64,000 nucleotides of DNA from Aquimarina aggregata (GTDB lineage Bacteria > Bacteroidota > Bacteroidia > Flavobacteriales > Flavobacteriaceae). How positions within the stretch are numbered: the first letter of the stretch is position 1; every line of letters begins with the position of its first letter. The stretch spans positions 62,001-126,000 of the forward strand of contig NZ_LQRT01000005.1 in the NCBI RefSeq assembly GCF_001632745.1, written 5' to 3'. Of this stretch, positions 18,238 through 26,616 are shown piece by piece. The position numbers and the translations under genes were made by a program. The notes below the pieces were generated by a model. That model saw only the letters and a program-made list of their open reading frames with translations, was not told the DNA's origin and searched no databases.

Positions 18238-20685
18238 ATGCATCAAATAATTAAAAATATTTTAATTCTCTTTTTAAGTGTTTTGTCAGTACAACCCATT
18301 TTAGCACAAAAAGAAAAGAATCAAAAACAAGAGGATAAGACAGACATCGAAATAAAAAAGTATAATGAAATAATTAACACAAAAACAATTTCTGATAATG
18401 GGCTTTTTAAGGTTCATAGAGATGGAGAAAAGTTTTATTATGAAATTCCATTTACCTTACTTAATCAAGATATGCTTTTGGTAAGTCGTATTTCTAAAAA
18501 TGCTTCAAAACTGGGAGGAGGATACATGAATGCTGGCTCTAAAACTAATGAACAACTTGTGCATTGGACACGAGTGCGAAATACAATTCATCTTAAATCT
18601 GTCTCTTATAATAGTATTGCGAATGATAGTTTACCTATTTATAATTCAGTAAAAGATAATAATTATCAACCTGTTATATCTGTATTCAAAATTACTGCGT
18701 TTAACAATGATTCTACAGCAGCCGTAATTAAAATAAACGATTTGTTCTTAACAGACGTTCCTGCAATTAGTGGTTTATCTCAAAGGTTACGCAAGCAATA
18801 CAAAGTAAAAAACTTAGATAAAAAGAGGAGCTTTATTAATTATATTTCTAGTTATCCAAAAAATATCGAAGTAAGGCATGATATGACTTATGCTGCAACA
18901 GAGCCCCCCTCTAATTCGAGAACAGGAACTATTTCATTAGAAATGAGTCAATCCATGTATGTATTACCTAAAAAACAAATGCGAGCAAGGTTATATGACA
19001 AAAGGGTTGGCTGGTTTACTATAAATCAATTCGATTACGGTTCTGAAGCTCTTAAGGCCGATCGTAAAACTTACATTACTAGATGGAAATTAATTCCTAA
19101 AGACCTTAAAGCTTATCAGCGAGGAGAGCTGGTCGAACCAAAAAAACCAATTGTATATTACTTAGACCCTGCGACTCCAAAAAAATGGCGCCCTTATTTT
19201 AAAAAAGGTATTGAAGATTGGCAAGCCGCTTTTGAAACTGCAGGATTTAAAAATGCAATTCTAGCTAAAGATGCACCAACAAAAGAACAAGATCCTGACT
19301 GGAGTCCAGAAGACTCAAGGTATTCTACGGTAAGATATGTAGCCTCGACTACAAGAAATGCTGTTGGACCCAGTGTAGTTGATCCCCGATCAGGAGAAAT
19401 TATTGAAAGTGACATTATTTGGTATCACAATCACCTTAAATCGTATCGCAATAGATATCTACTTGAAACTGGTGCCGCAAATCCTCTGGCACGCTCTCTT
19501 GATACTCCAGAGAGTGAAATGGGAGAGATGATCCGAAGAGTTATTTCTCACGAAGTAGGTCATGCTCTTGGCCTACCTCATAATATGAAAGCCAGTTTTG
19601 CGTATCCCACAGACTCTCTAAGATCGGCTAGTTTTACACAAAAATGGGGTCTGGCAAGTACAATAATGGATTATACGCGGTATAACTATGTAGCACAACC
19701 TGGAGATAAAGGAGTACGATGGATACGTATGTTAGGTCCTTATGACCATTATGCTATAAACTGGGGCTACCGATATATTAGCAATACTGATACTCCACAA
19801 AAAGAAAAAGTAACTTTAAACACCTGGATTAACGAAAAATCAGGAGATCCAAAATACCTCTTTGGTGGTAGAAATTCATATGACCCCAGTTCTCAAACAG
19901 AATCTGTAGGTGATGACCCAATTATAGCTAGTTCGTATGGTCTCTCAAACCTAAAAATAGTAGCTCCAAATCTGGTAAAATGGACTACTGCCAATGGCGA
20001 AGGTTATGAAGATCTTGAAGAATTATATGCAGAATTAATTCAAGTTTGGTCAAGATATGTCGGACATGTAATAACGAATATTGGAGGAATATATGAAAAA
20101 ATTAAAACCTCGGATCAATCTGGTATTACCTATACGCACCTTAATAAATCCCAGCAAATAAAAGCTATGGAGTTTTTAAATAAGAATGTATTTACTACTC
20201 CAAAATGGTTATTGCAAAAAGAAATAATAAATAACATAAGTCCAAGTGGATCTGTAGACAGAATTAGAAGTATGCAAACAAGACAACTTACTAATTTATT
20301 GAACAAAGATCGACTAAATCGAATGATTGATAACCAAGCTCTTAATGATAAACAAGCGTATTCGATAGTACGTCTGTTTAAAGAATTGCGTATTGGCCTT
20401 TGGAGTGAATTAGAAAAAAATAAATCTATAGATGTTTTTCGTAGAAACCTGCAAAGAGAGCATGTAGCCATTTTAAGAAAACTAATGTTCGAAGATAAGA
20501 AACAAAGATCAGACATTAGTGCCATTGCAAGAGCAGAACTTAAAACAATTCAAGCAATGACAAGTAATTCTGCATCAAGATATAATGATGGAATTATTAA
20601 ATTTCACTTATTAGATATAGAGGCCTTGATTAAAAGATCCCTTGAAACCGAAAATTATAATAGTATTCATAAAACGGCGGAGTAG
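18238..20685 (+). CDS. Large zinc metalloprotease (met-zincin, DUF5117/DUF5118 type), exported
   Basis: An 815-residue secreted protein with a signal peptide (IIKNILILFLSVLSVQPILAQ). The N-terminal part (residues 30-300) matches the DUF5118/DUF5117 architecture, with motifs such as YEIPFTLLNQDMLLVSRI and RTGTISLEMSQSMYVLP. The protease domain has the extended zinc site HEVGHALGLPHN (His438, Glu439, His442, His448) and a downstream Met-turn-like segment (STIMDYTRYNY), as in the DUF4953 met-zincins common in Bacteroidetes. Length is complete for the family. Role: periplasmic or outer-membrane protein turnover. It closes the plus-strand run that begins with gpsA. Confidence 0.9.
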   Translation: MHQIIKNILILFLSVLSVQPILAQKEKNQKQEDKTDIEIKKYNEIINTKTISDNGLFKVHRDGEKFYYEIPFTLLNQDMLLVSRISKNASKLGGGYMNAGSKTNEQLVHWTRVRNTIHLKSVSYNSIANDSLPIYNSVKDNNYQPVISVFKITAFNNDSTAAVIKINDLFLTDVPAISGLSQRLRKQYKVKNLDKKRSFINYISSYPKNIEVRHDMTYAATEPPSNSRTGTISLEMSQSMYVLPKKQMRARLYDKRVGWFTINQFDYGSEALKADRKTYITRWKLIPKDLKAYQRGELVEPKKPIVYYLDPATPKKWRPYFKKGIEDWQAAFETAGFKNAILAKDAPTKEQDPDWSPEDSRYSTVRYVASTTRNAVGPSVVDPRSGEIIESDIIWYHNHLKSYRNRYLLETGAANPLARSLDTPESEMGEMIRRVISHEVGHALGLPHNMKASFAYPTDSLRSASFTQKWGLASTIMDYTRYNYVAQPGDKGVRWIRMLGPYDHYAINWGYRYISNTDTPQKEKVTLNTWINEKSGDPKYLFGGRNSYDPSSQTESVGDDPIIASSYGLSNLKIVAPNLVKWTTANGEGYEDLEELYAELIQVWSRYVGHVITNIGGIYEKIKTSDQSGITYTHLNKSQQIKAMEFLNKNVFTTPKWLLQKEIINNISPSGSVDRIRSMQTRQLTNLLNKDRLNRMIDNQALNDKQAYSIVRLFKELRIGLWSELEKNKSIDVFRRNLQREHVAILRKLMFEDKKQRSDISAIARAELKTIQAMTSNSASRYNDGIIKFHLLDIEALIKRSLETENYNSIHKTAE

Positions 20686-20754
20686 TAATTTCAATTTTAT
20701 AGATAATTTGTCATCCTTTTTGGATTAAAAATATTGCGATTTGTTAAGATCTGT

Positions 20755-20779
20755 AAAATAGAGATGTCTATTTTATTTG
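20755..20779 (+). terminator. Weak A/T hairpin after the met-zincin gene
   Basis: AAAATAGA (20755-20762) pairs with TCTATTTT (20767-20774) around a GATG loop and is followed by ATTTG. The stem is A/T-rich, so termination would be modest. Confidence 0.4.
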
Positions 20780-20828
20780 ATCATAATTGTTTTGAGAAAT
20801 TAATCAAAAATCATCAAACTCTTAGTAT

Positions 20829-21032
20829 ATGATAAAGTGGACAGACATATTGATTAGTATATCAGGTGCATCTGCAATTTTTATTGCATTTTTAAAGTTT
20901 TTTGGAAAAAAGTTTATCGACTTATCATTTCAAAAAGAAATGGAAAATCATAAACAAACTTTGATTTCAAAAACAGAATACTTAAAAAACGAATTAGCTG
21001 TCGTCTATACACTCTTAAAAACAAAATGTTAA
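20829..21032 (+). CDS. Small membrane-anchored protein, possibly a truncated remnant
   Basis: A 67-residue frame with one hydrophobic N-terminal helix (ILISISGASAIFIAFLKF) followed by a charged, coiled-coil-like helix (FQKEMENHKQTLISKTEYLKNELA). Bacterial proteins with this start (membrane helix, then FxxxIENHKxxL) are usually 200 residues or more, so this could be the surviving 5' end of a longer gene. The frame ends at a normal stop and is followed directly by the TetR operator and gene. It has an ATG but no clear promoter. Whether it is expressed cannot be told from the sequence. Confidence 0.45.
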   Translation: MIKWTDILISISGASAIFIAFLKFFGKKFIDLSFQKEMENHKQTLISKTEYLKNELAVVYTLLKTKC

Positions 21033-21045
21033 AACATTTTTTATT

Positions 21046-21063
21046 TCTAAACGGTTGTTTAGA
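21046..21063. promoter_or_regulatory. TetR-type operator upstream of the regulator gene
   Basis: A perfect inverted repeat (TCTAAAC, GGTT, GTTTAGA) lies 20 bp upstream of ATG 21084. Its core CTAAACG....TTTAG recurs upstream of the next gene at 21665-21684, which indicates autoregulation and control of the neighbour. Confidence 0.75.
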
Positions 21064-21083
21064 TTTGTGTGGTATTTAAAATT

Positions 21084-21647
21084 ATGGCTCGAAAAAAAGA
21101 ATATATTGAAGAAGAAGTAATTGAAAAGGCTATGAATTTATTCTGGCGTAATGGATACGAAACTACATCAATGCAAATGCTTGAAAAAGAAATGGGCATT
21201 AACAAATTTTCTATATATTCTAGTTTTGGCAGCAAAAATGGCGTCTTCCTTGAAAGTATAAAATGTTATAAAGAAAAATTAAGAAAAATTACCGATAAGC
21301 TAAAAGCCTCTTCTAATGGGTCTATAGGATTAAAACAATATTTCTATGATTTCGTAGAGTTTTCAAAAGAAACTAATATCGCTAAAGGTTGTTTAATTAC
21401 TAATACCGCTAATGAATTGGGTGAAGATGCTGATCCTAAAATACAAGAAGAGTTAACCAAATTTATTAATACTATTAGAAGTTTGTTTGCAAATAATTTA
21501 AAACAAAATTCAACTCAAGATGATGCTACCTTGATAGAACAAGCAGATTATTTAATTGTTGCTATGTTCGGATTGTCTTCTGCCTCTAGAGTTTTTAATA
21601 CCAAGCAACTAAACAATTATATAGAAAATACATTTACTAATCTTTAA
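21084..21647 (+). CDS. TetR/AcrR-family transcriptional regulator
   Basis: A 187-residue repressor. Residues 1-60 form the TetR HTH: VIEKAMNLFWRNGYETTSMQML, then INKFSIYSSFGSKNGVF, the typical recognition-helix region. The rest is an all-helical ligand-binding domain (KGCLITNTANELGEDADP is the conserved YcdC/NemR-like segment). A GTG at 21069 would add five residues (VFKI) but falls close to the operator, so ATG 21084 is chosen. The gene is flanked by two copies of the same palindrome, one before it and one before the carboxymuconolactone-decarboxylase gene, so the likely regulon is itself plus that gene. The inducer is unknown; neighbours of this type often respond to electrophiles or quinones. 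Confidence 0.9.
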   Translation: MARKKEYIEEEVIEKAMNLFWRNGYETTSMQMLEKEMGINKFSIYSSFGSKNGVFLESIKCYKEKLRKITDKLKASSNGSIGLKQYFYDFVEFSKETNIAKGCLITNTANELGEDADPKIQEELTKFINTIRSLFANNLKQNSTQDDATLIEQADYLIVAMFGLSSASRVFNTKQLNNYIENTFTNL

Positions 21648-21664
21648 CCGTTTTTTTAATCCAT

Positions 21665-21684
21665 AACTAAACGATCATTTAGTT
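21665..21684. promoter_or_regulatory. Second copy of the TetR operator
   Basis: A perfect inverted repeat (AACTAAA, CGATCA, TTTAGTT), 36 bp upstream of ATG 21721. Aligned on its centre it shares CTAAACGRTYRTTTAG with the operator at 21046-21063. Confidence 0.75.
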
Positions 21685-21720
21685 TTAAATATATATATAA
21701 CAATAAAAATTAGAAAACCT

Positions 21721-22272
21721 ATGAGTACATTACAAATTCACAGTATTGAAACAGCTCCAGAAGCCAGTAAATCACAACTAGAAGCATCTGTAAAAAGCTT
21801 CGGTATGCTTCCTAACTTGCACGGTGTATTATCTGAAGCTCCAGAGCTATTAGAAGCCTATAAAATGCTTCATGACTTGTTTCAACAATCTTCATTCAAC
21901 AATGAAGAGTTAACAGTGGTATGGCAAACTATAAACGTAGAACATGAATGCCATTACTGCGTACCGGCACATACTGGTATCGCCCATATGATGAAAGTTG
22001 ATCCAGCTTTAACCGAGGCTTTGAGAAATGATGAAACCTTACCTGATGCAAAATTGCAAGTATTAAAAGAAACAACACTTTCGATTGTAAGAAACAGAGG
22101 AAATATAAGTGGTGCAGAAATAGAGACGTTTTATGCAGCTGGTTATACACAAAGGCAATTGTTAGAGATTATTTTAGGGTTGTCTCAAAAAGTAATTAGT
22201 AATTATACCAATCATATAGCCAAGACCCCTGTTGATGATGCTTTCCAAAAATTTGCTTGGGAAAAGAAATAA
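21721..22272 (+). CDS. Carboxymuconolactone decarboxylase-family protein (AhpD-like)
   Basis: A 183-residue helical protein with the AhpD-type redox site: Glu76, Cys77, Cys80, His84 (ECHYCVPAH), the CxxC...H arrangement of alkylhydroperoxidase-like members. The surrounding helices (LEAYKMLHDLFQQS, NEELTVVWQTINVEHEC) fit the family. Such proteins reduce peroxides or act as small thiol oxidoreductases; the electron donor is not known. It is preceded by the TetR operator and followed by a strong terminator, so with the repressor it forms a two-gene stress-response unit. Confidence 0.88.
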   Translation: MSTLQIHSIETAPEASKSQLEASVKSFGMLPNLHGVLSEAPELLEAYKMLHDLFQQSSFNNEELTVVWQTINVEHECHYCVPAHTGIAHMMKVDPALTEALRNDETLPDAKLQVLKETTLSIVRNRGNISGAEIETFYAAGYTQRQLLEIILGLSQKVISNYTNHIAKTPVDDAFQKFAWEKK

Positions 22273-22298
22273 CTTCTAGTAGTATTTAAACAAAAGTT

Positions 22299-22337
22299 AT
22301 AGCGGCTTGAATTAACATTCGAGTCGCTATTTTTTTA
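22299..22337 (+). terminator. Intrinsic terminator of the AhpD-like gene
   Basis: A 14-bp stem with two G-U pairs (ATAGCGGCT... with ...GTCGCTAT) around a TAAC loop, followed by seven Ts. Confidence 0.8.
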
Positions 22338-22477
22338 TGATTACTTCAAAAAAAACCTCATCTGCCAACTTCAGTTTATATGCTTAAAATACAATTGGTT
22401 TTAAGCTATTTGTCACTTACTATCATGATTTTTACCATTTAATTGTAAATCGCAGCTTATTTTTCTTAATTAGCAAT

Positions 22478-23128
22478 ATGGTCGAACTAAAAGAGATACT
22501 AAAATACATATCGTTTGTTGTGTTTCTTCCTATTACATATTTTTTACTATCCTTAGTTCTTAGTTATATCACTATAAATCCAGAAATAACAGGAACACAT
22601 AAAAACTCGAGTATATACTTAGCATCTGATGGCGTTCATCTTGAGATCATTATCCCCAAAAACAAATTAGACACAGCACTTTTAAATGGTTTAAAACAAA
22701 ATAGTCAAGAAAACTATTTATCTTTTGGTTGGGGAGATAGAACTTTTTACATTAAAGCATCCACTTCGTCTAATTTCACATTTAAAAATAAACTGCAAGC
22801 AGCATTTATGAATACTCCAACTTTATTACACATTAAAGGGTATTTTACTAAACAAAATAACTGGGTAGAAATAAAAATAACCGCCTCTCAACTTGCTACA
22901 CTACAAACGTATATAAACAACACTTTTAAAAAGACAACTACACTTCAAAAAATAAGATTACCAGATATTAGCTATGGCAATACCGATAATTTTTATGACG
23001 CTAACGGTAACTATAATTGCTTTAATACTTGTAATACATGGGTCAATGAAGGTTTAAAACAAAGCCAAATAAAAGCTAGTCTTTGGACCCCATTTGATTT
23101 TGGGTTATTACATATTCATAAAAAATAG
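22478..23128 (+). CDS. TIGR02117 / DUF2459 family protein
   Basis: A 216-residue protein with one N-terminal membrane helix (YISFVVFLPITYFLLSLVLSYI) and a soluble domain with the family features: IYLASDGVHLEIIIP, YLSFGWGDRTFYI, and near the end YNCFNTCNTWVNEGLK, where Cys, Asn and Trp are conserved. The domain resembles papain-like (NlpC/P60-type) folds with the Cys/His arrangement. Family members are membrane-anchored, facing the periplasm, and have no established activity. The stop of this gene is immediately followed by the ATG of the next, so they are translationally linked. Confidence 0.82.
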   Translation: MVELKEILKYISFVVFLPITYFLLSLVLSYITINPEITGTHKNSSIYLASDGVHLEIIIPKNKLDTALLNGLKQNSQENYLSFGWGDRTFYIKASTSSNFTFKNKLQAAFMNTPTLLHIKGYFTKQNNWVEIKITASQLATLQTYINNTFKKTTTLQKIRLPDISYGNTDNFYDANGNYNCFNTCNTWVNEGLKQSQIKASLWTPFDFGLLHIHKK

Positions 23129-24028
23129 ATGAAAAAAATCTTACTAATTTTTACGGTATTCCTTTACTTAGGATGTACTAAAAGAGCCGAAACTCTGAAA
23201 CCTAAAGAACAGTTCTTGGCGGGTCAGGTTCCTAAAGAAATTCCTGTTGCATTTATGCCTAATCTAGTATCCAAAGATTCTCTTATTCATAAAGGGATAT
23301 TCTCTAATGATTATACAAGATATTACTACACTGTTTCTGACAAGAAATTCTCAAAGTTCGATATCAAAATGATCCATAAAAAGAATGGTAAATGGTCGAA
23401 GCCTACTATTGCCTTTTTTAATAGTTCGTATAATGATCATGGTATGAGTTTTTCTCCCAATGGAAACACTTTATATTTTAGTTCAACAAGACCTACGGAT
23501 ATTAAAGGTATTCCGGATACCTGGCATTTATGGAAATGCGAAAACATAAACGGAAACTGGAGCACACCAAAATTCATAGACATTCCAAATTTACGCAACA
23601 AACTAGTTTCTCATCCAAGTGTTACTGATAAAGGCACATTGTATTTTCATTCTAGCAACATAGATTACAGTGACATGACCATCTATTTTTCGAATCAAAA
23701 AAACGGCAAATTTGAAGATGCAAAAAAAGTACATTTAATACCACAACACTCTAATGGATATTGTACGCCCTATATTGCTCCAGACGGTACTTTCTTACTT
23801 TATGCCTCAATAGGTGAACCTCTAACATTAAATATTAGCTACAAAAAAAATGACAGGTGGTCAACGCCAGAACAATTACCATCCGCCATTAATCAAAATA
23901 ATCAAGGAAATCCATATATAACACCAGATGGTGCTTTTCTTTTTTATACACATCAATATAAAGACGACAAGATGGGGTGGGACATATTTTGGGTATCTAC
24001 AAAATCCTTTTTACATATTGAAGAATAA
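23129..24028 (+). CDS. PD40/WD40-like beta-propeller lipoprotein
   Basis: A 299-residue lipoprotein (MKKILLIFTVFLYLGC, Cys16). The mature part has repeated propeller blades of the TolB/PD40 kind: DHGMSFSPNGNTLYFSSTRP, SHPSVTDKGTLYFHSSN, YCTPYIAPDGTFLLYAS and GNPYITPDGAFLFYTHQ, each with the P-D/N-G-x-x-L/F-Y-F turn. About five blades are visible. It starts directly after the DUF2459 stop, so the two are co-translated. A glycan-, peptide- or ligand-binding role on the outer membrane is possible; no enzyme motif was seen. Confidence 0.85.
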   Translation: MKKILLIFTVFLYLGCTKRAETLKPKEQFLAGQVPKEIPVAFMPNLVSKDSLIHKGIFSNDYTRYYYTVSDKKFSKFDIKMIHKKNGKWSKPTIAFFNSSYNDHGMSFSPNGNTLYFSSTRPTDIKGIPDTWHLWKCENINGNWSTPKFIDIPNLRNKLVSHPSVTDKGTLYFHSSNIDYSDMTIYFSNQKNGKFEDAKKVHLIPQHSNGYCTPYIAPDGTFLLYASIGEPLTLNISYKKNDRWSTPEQLPSAINQNNQGNPYITPDGAFLFYTHQYKDDKMGWDIFWVSTKSFLHIEE

Positions 24029-24046
24029 TAAATCCCTTTTTGATTA

Positions 24047-24679
24047 TTATATTAATTGATTTAATTTATGGTCAAGCACCTCGAAATCAACATACCCATT
24101 TGATAATAAAATCCTGTCTTCTCCATTCTTCAATAGTGTAGCAGGATAACCTCGCACCCCATCAGAAGCCACTGTGGCAAATTCTTCTTTGGCTATCTTT
24201 ACATATTTTGGATCTCTTATTTTTGTATTAAAATCATCTAAGTTAATATCAAGTTTTTGAGCATAGTTTGAGAAATTAGCTATATCATCTGGGTTTACAC
24301 CATCAACATAAATTGCTTTATGTAGCATAGCCGCAAATGCCATTTCTTTTTCAGGATAGTTCTCTTTAACTACACAAAGAGCTATTGCCGGAGGCAAAGA
24401 ATTTAATACCATCGTATTGTGTTCTAGTGATTCGTTGATAAATTTTTCACCAAATTTAGTTCCAGTTCGTTCTTCTACAGTTTTATATGCCCCAGCTTTT
24501 ATGTAGGGAGCGATATCATTAATTGCTCCTACTCTATCTCCTAAAAACAATCCACCACTTACTACCTCAAAATCTATCATGTCTTTATACTTATGATAAA
24601 TTTTCTCTATAACTGGGCTAAATCCATAACACCAACCACATAGTGCATCATAGTAATAGGTAACCTTGTGTTTTTTCAT
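24047..24679 (-). CDS. DsbA-family thiol oxidoreductase
   Basis: A 210-residue protein with a thioredoxin/DsbA fold and the active site CGWC (Cys14, Cys17, in DALCGWCYGF), no signal peptide, and the cis-Pro loop GVRGYPATLL near the C-terminus. This matches cytoplasmic DsbA-like proteins of the FrnE type, which carry the CxxC site directly after the first strand. The active site is intact. The gene converges with the PD40 lipoprotein gene 18 bp away. Its partner is unknown; it may serve oxidative stress defence, as with the AhpD-like gene nearby. Confidence 0.88.
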   Translation of the reverse strand: MKKHKVTYYYDALCGWCYGFSPVIEKIYHKYKDMIDFEVVSGGLFLGDRVGAINDIAPYIKAGAYKTVEERTGTKFGEKFINESLEHNTMVLNSLPPAIALCVVKENYPEKEMAFAAMLHKAIYVDGVNPDDIANFSNYAQKLDINLDDFNTKIRDPKYVKIAKEEFATVASDGVRGYPATLLKNGEDRILLSNGYVDFEVLDHKLNQLI

Positions 24680-24760
24680 GAAAATAATATTATTTACAAA
24701 TTATATATTCTAATATACCGAATCTACCAAATAACAATGAGTATATAGAATCATTGCTAA

Positions 24761-25108
24761 TTATACACTCTTTTTTTCTGTTTCTAACTTTACTTGTAGT
24801 ATGACATAAAAATCAAAAACCACCTCATTAATCGAATTTTGATTTTCGATATCAATTTTTGCTGCATAACTATCTAAAGTAGTATGATACCAGTCCCATA
24901 AACTATCATTTCGGTTTTTAAACCCCATTAACGATAAGATCATTGTACCTAACTCGATAGTAAAAGCAGAGGTGTCAAATCCAATTGTATGTAATTGGTT
25001 CACAAATTTAATATGTAGCAATTCATTTTTAATCAAAAACAAGATAATATCTTGTGATGTAGACAACTGAAACTTCGGAAAGTTTTTAGGATCCAGAACT
25101 AATTGCAT
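24761..25108 (-). CDS. Hypothetical cytoplasmic protein
   Basis: A 115-residue protein, mostly helical with hydrophobic segments (DIILFLIKNELLHIKFVNQLHTIGF, FTIELGTMILSLMGF) and a charged C-terminal tail. It contains no signal peptide, cysteines or recognised domain. A plausible small open frame with reasonable codon use; it lies between the DsbA-like gene and a short coding-like remnant (25135-25257). I cannot assign a function. Conservation in relatives would be needed to support it. Confidence 0.6.
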   Translation of the reverse strand: MQLVLDPKNFPKFQLSTSQDIILFLIKNELLHIKFVNQLHTIGFDTSAFTIELGTMILSLMGFKNRNDSLWDWYHTTLDSYAAKIDIENQNSINEVVFDFYVILQVKLETEKKSV

Positions 25109-25134
25109 CTTTTATTTATTTTAGATTTTTAAAA

Positions 25135-25257
25135 TTATCGTATAAAATAGCGTAGTTCCCGGCCTTTGCTGAAATATGCATTATATCTTAATGTCATACC
25201 AAGTGCTGTCTTTCTTCTGAAAGCGGGTATAATTCTGCTCTTTGTTAGAGCGTGGCT
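25135..25257 (-). pseudogene. Short coding-like remnant, no start codon
   Basis: A 40-codon stretch open to TAA at 25135-25137 with a preceding in-frame stop. It reads SHALTKSRIIPAF, then RKTALGMTLRYNAYFS and KGRELRYFIR. It is more GC-rich and Arg/Lys/Tyr-rich than the adjacent intergenic DNA. No start codon is near its 5' end (only an internal Met at codon 21). It may be the 3' tail of a decayed gene or part of a repeat element; the parent family is not recognised. Confidence 0.35.
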
Positions 25258-25299
25258 TTAAAATGAAACGATTGGTTTAAATTTAAACATTGTACAAAA

Positions 25300-25605
25300 T
25301 TACTTTTTTAATGTTCTTCGATAAGCAGCTTTTTCTTCTGCCACTTTTAATAGTTCTGAAGAGCAATCCATTTCATAAATATGCTTTGCTAATCGATCAC
25401 TAACATATTCATCTTGCAATTCTTGAGCGCTTAGCTCAAAAATAGCTGCTAATTTACTAAGCCGCTTCTCGTCAAAATCACGTTTGCCATTTTCAATTTT
25501 ACTCAAATTTGCGGCATCTAAATCTAACTGAGCTGCTAGTTTTGTTAATGTGAGCCCATTTTTGGTTCTAAGAAGCTTGATGTATTCTCCAAAAGTTTCT
25601 TTCAT
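25300..25605 (-). CDS. XRE-family HTH regulator
   Basis: A 101-residue repressor from ATG 25605. The HTH (residues 5-60) is FGEYIKLLRTKNGLTLTKLAAQL, then DAANLSKIENGKRDF, then LSKLAAIFELSAQELQDEY, the full XRE/Cro fold. The C-terminal third (SDRLAKHIYEMDCSSELLKVAEEKAAY) is helical. The longer frame starts from a TTG at 25617 that lies inside a palindrome, so the ATG is preferred. The inverted repeat TTGTCA...TGACAA at 25611-25627, six bp before the ATG, is a likely autoregulatory operator and faces the divergent AraC/GyrI gene. Such regulators often accompany restriction-modification genes, but none is present here. Confidence 0.85.
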   Translation of the reverse strand: MKETFGEYIKLLRTKNGLTLTKLAAQLDLDAANLSKIENGKRDFDEKRLSKLAAIFELSAQELQDEYVSDRLAKHIYEMDCSSELLKVAEEKAAYRRTLKK

Positions 25606-25610
25606 TTGAC

Positions 25611-25627
25611 TTGTCAATCTTTGACAA
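25611..25627. promoter_or_regulatory. Candidate XRE operator
   Basis: The inverted repeat TTGTCA (25611-25616), 5-bp spacer, TGACAA (25622-25627) lies six bp from the XRE start codon in the divergent XRE/AraC intergenic region. A further TTTGAC partial copy overlaps at 25605-25610. Confidence 0.55.
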
Positions 25628-25709
25628 AGATATTTTTTATTTTTTGATTGTCCAAAATAAACAAGTACCTATATTCAAGATATTAGTACCTTTCTCAAAA
25701 GCTATATTC

Positions 25710-26576
25710 ATGAAAAATCTTACTCAATTAGATCGATATACGTCTTTACTAGATTTTTTAGATAAAAAATTCAAAGAGGATATTAATATTAATGATATTG
25801 AAGAAATCTCCTTTTATTCTTATCGAAACATTAATCGCATTTTCATGGCATTACATCATGAAAGCATCGGGAAATACATCAAAAGAATGAAGCTTGAAAA
25901 GGCAGCACAATACTTAAAATACTCTAACACTTCTATAACCGATATTGCTTATGAAATTGGCTATAGTGATATAGCCGCATTTAGTAAGGCTTTCAAAAAT
26001 CAGTTTAATTGCGCTCCCTCACAATTTCGACTCACTCAAGAAATCAAACATACTATCCAAAAAAAAAGCATAGATCATAAACATCCTTCCCCTTTACTAG
26101 CTTATGAAATTGAAGAACTACCAAGTATCGCTATATTGTACCTAACGTACCAAGGCACCTATGACAACATAAAAGGTATTAAAGAAACCTGGGATCGACT
26201 TATAAATTATGCCACTAAAAAAGGCTTATTTAATAAGGATACTATTTGCCTAGCAGAAATACTAGACGATAATGAAATAACAGAAAATGTGTACTGCAGA
26301 TATAATGCTGGGATTATTATTGAAAACATTAAAACTGTCGAATCAGATGGTTTGTTTAGAACTAAAATTATACCTGAGCAGAAATATCTAAAGTTTATTC
26401 ATAAAGGTAGTCATGAAGATTCTCTACTCACCTATGATCGCATATACTCCTATTGGATCACAGATATATCTTTGGAACTCGAAGACAAACCGACTTTAGA
26501 GTTTTTTCTAAATGATGATGCTACTACTCCTGCGAGTGAACTCCTTACCGAAATTTACATTCCTATTAAATCCTAG
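25710..26576 (+). CDS. AraC-family regulator with GyrI-like effector domain
   Basis: A 288-residue protein from ATG 25710. Residues 8-105 hold the AraC DNA-binding domain: SLLDFLDKKFKEDI, then IGKYIKRMKLEKAAQYLKYS, and SITDIAYEIGYSDIAAFSKAFKNQFNCAPSQFR with the conserved second HTH. Residues 130-288 are a GyrI-like effector-binding domain (ELPSIAILYLTYQGTYDNI, then KYLKFIHKGSHEDSL, ending LTEIYIPIK). It resembles Rob/BmrR-like sensors of small hydrophobic compounds. The upstream in-frame TTG at 25611 gives an extension of low-complexity residues and is rejected. It is divergent from the XRE gene and upstream of a sterol-desaturase-type gene that it might control. Confidence 0.88.
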   Translation: MKNLTQLDRYTSLLDFLDKKFKEDININDIEEISFYSYRNINRIFMALHHESIGKYIKRMKLEKAAQYLKYSNTSITDIAYEIGYSDIAAFSKAFKNQFNCAPSQFRLTQEIKHTIQKKSIDHKHPSPLLAYEIEELPSIAILYLTYQGTYDNIKGIKETWDRLINYATKKGLFNKDTICLAEILDDNEITENVYCRYNAGIIIENIKTVESDGLFRTKIIPEQKYLKFIHKGSHEDSLLTYDRIYSYWITDISLELEDKPTLEFFLNDDATTPASELLTEIYIPIKS

Positions 26577-26616
26577 ATTGTCCAAAAATGACAAACAGTT
26601 GCGCATCTATCGTATA

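Noticed and set aside
25195..25262. Possible tRNA-like fragment around CTGCTCTTTGTTAGAGCG
   Set aside because: Only a partial D-arm-like stretch; no acceptor stem, anticodon stem or TPsiC arm could be folded, and the other strand reads as a coding remnant.
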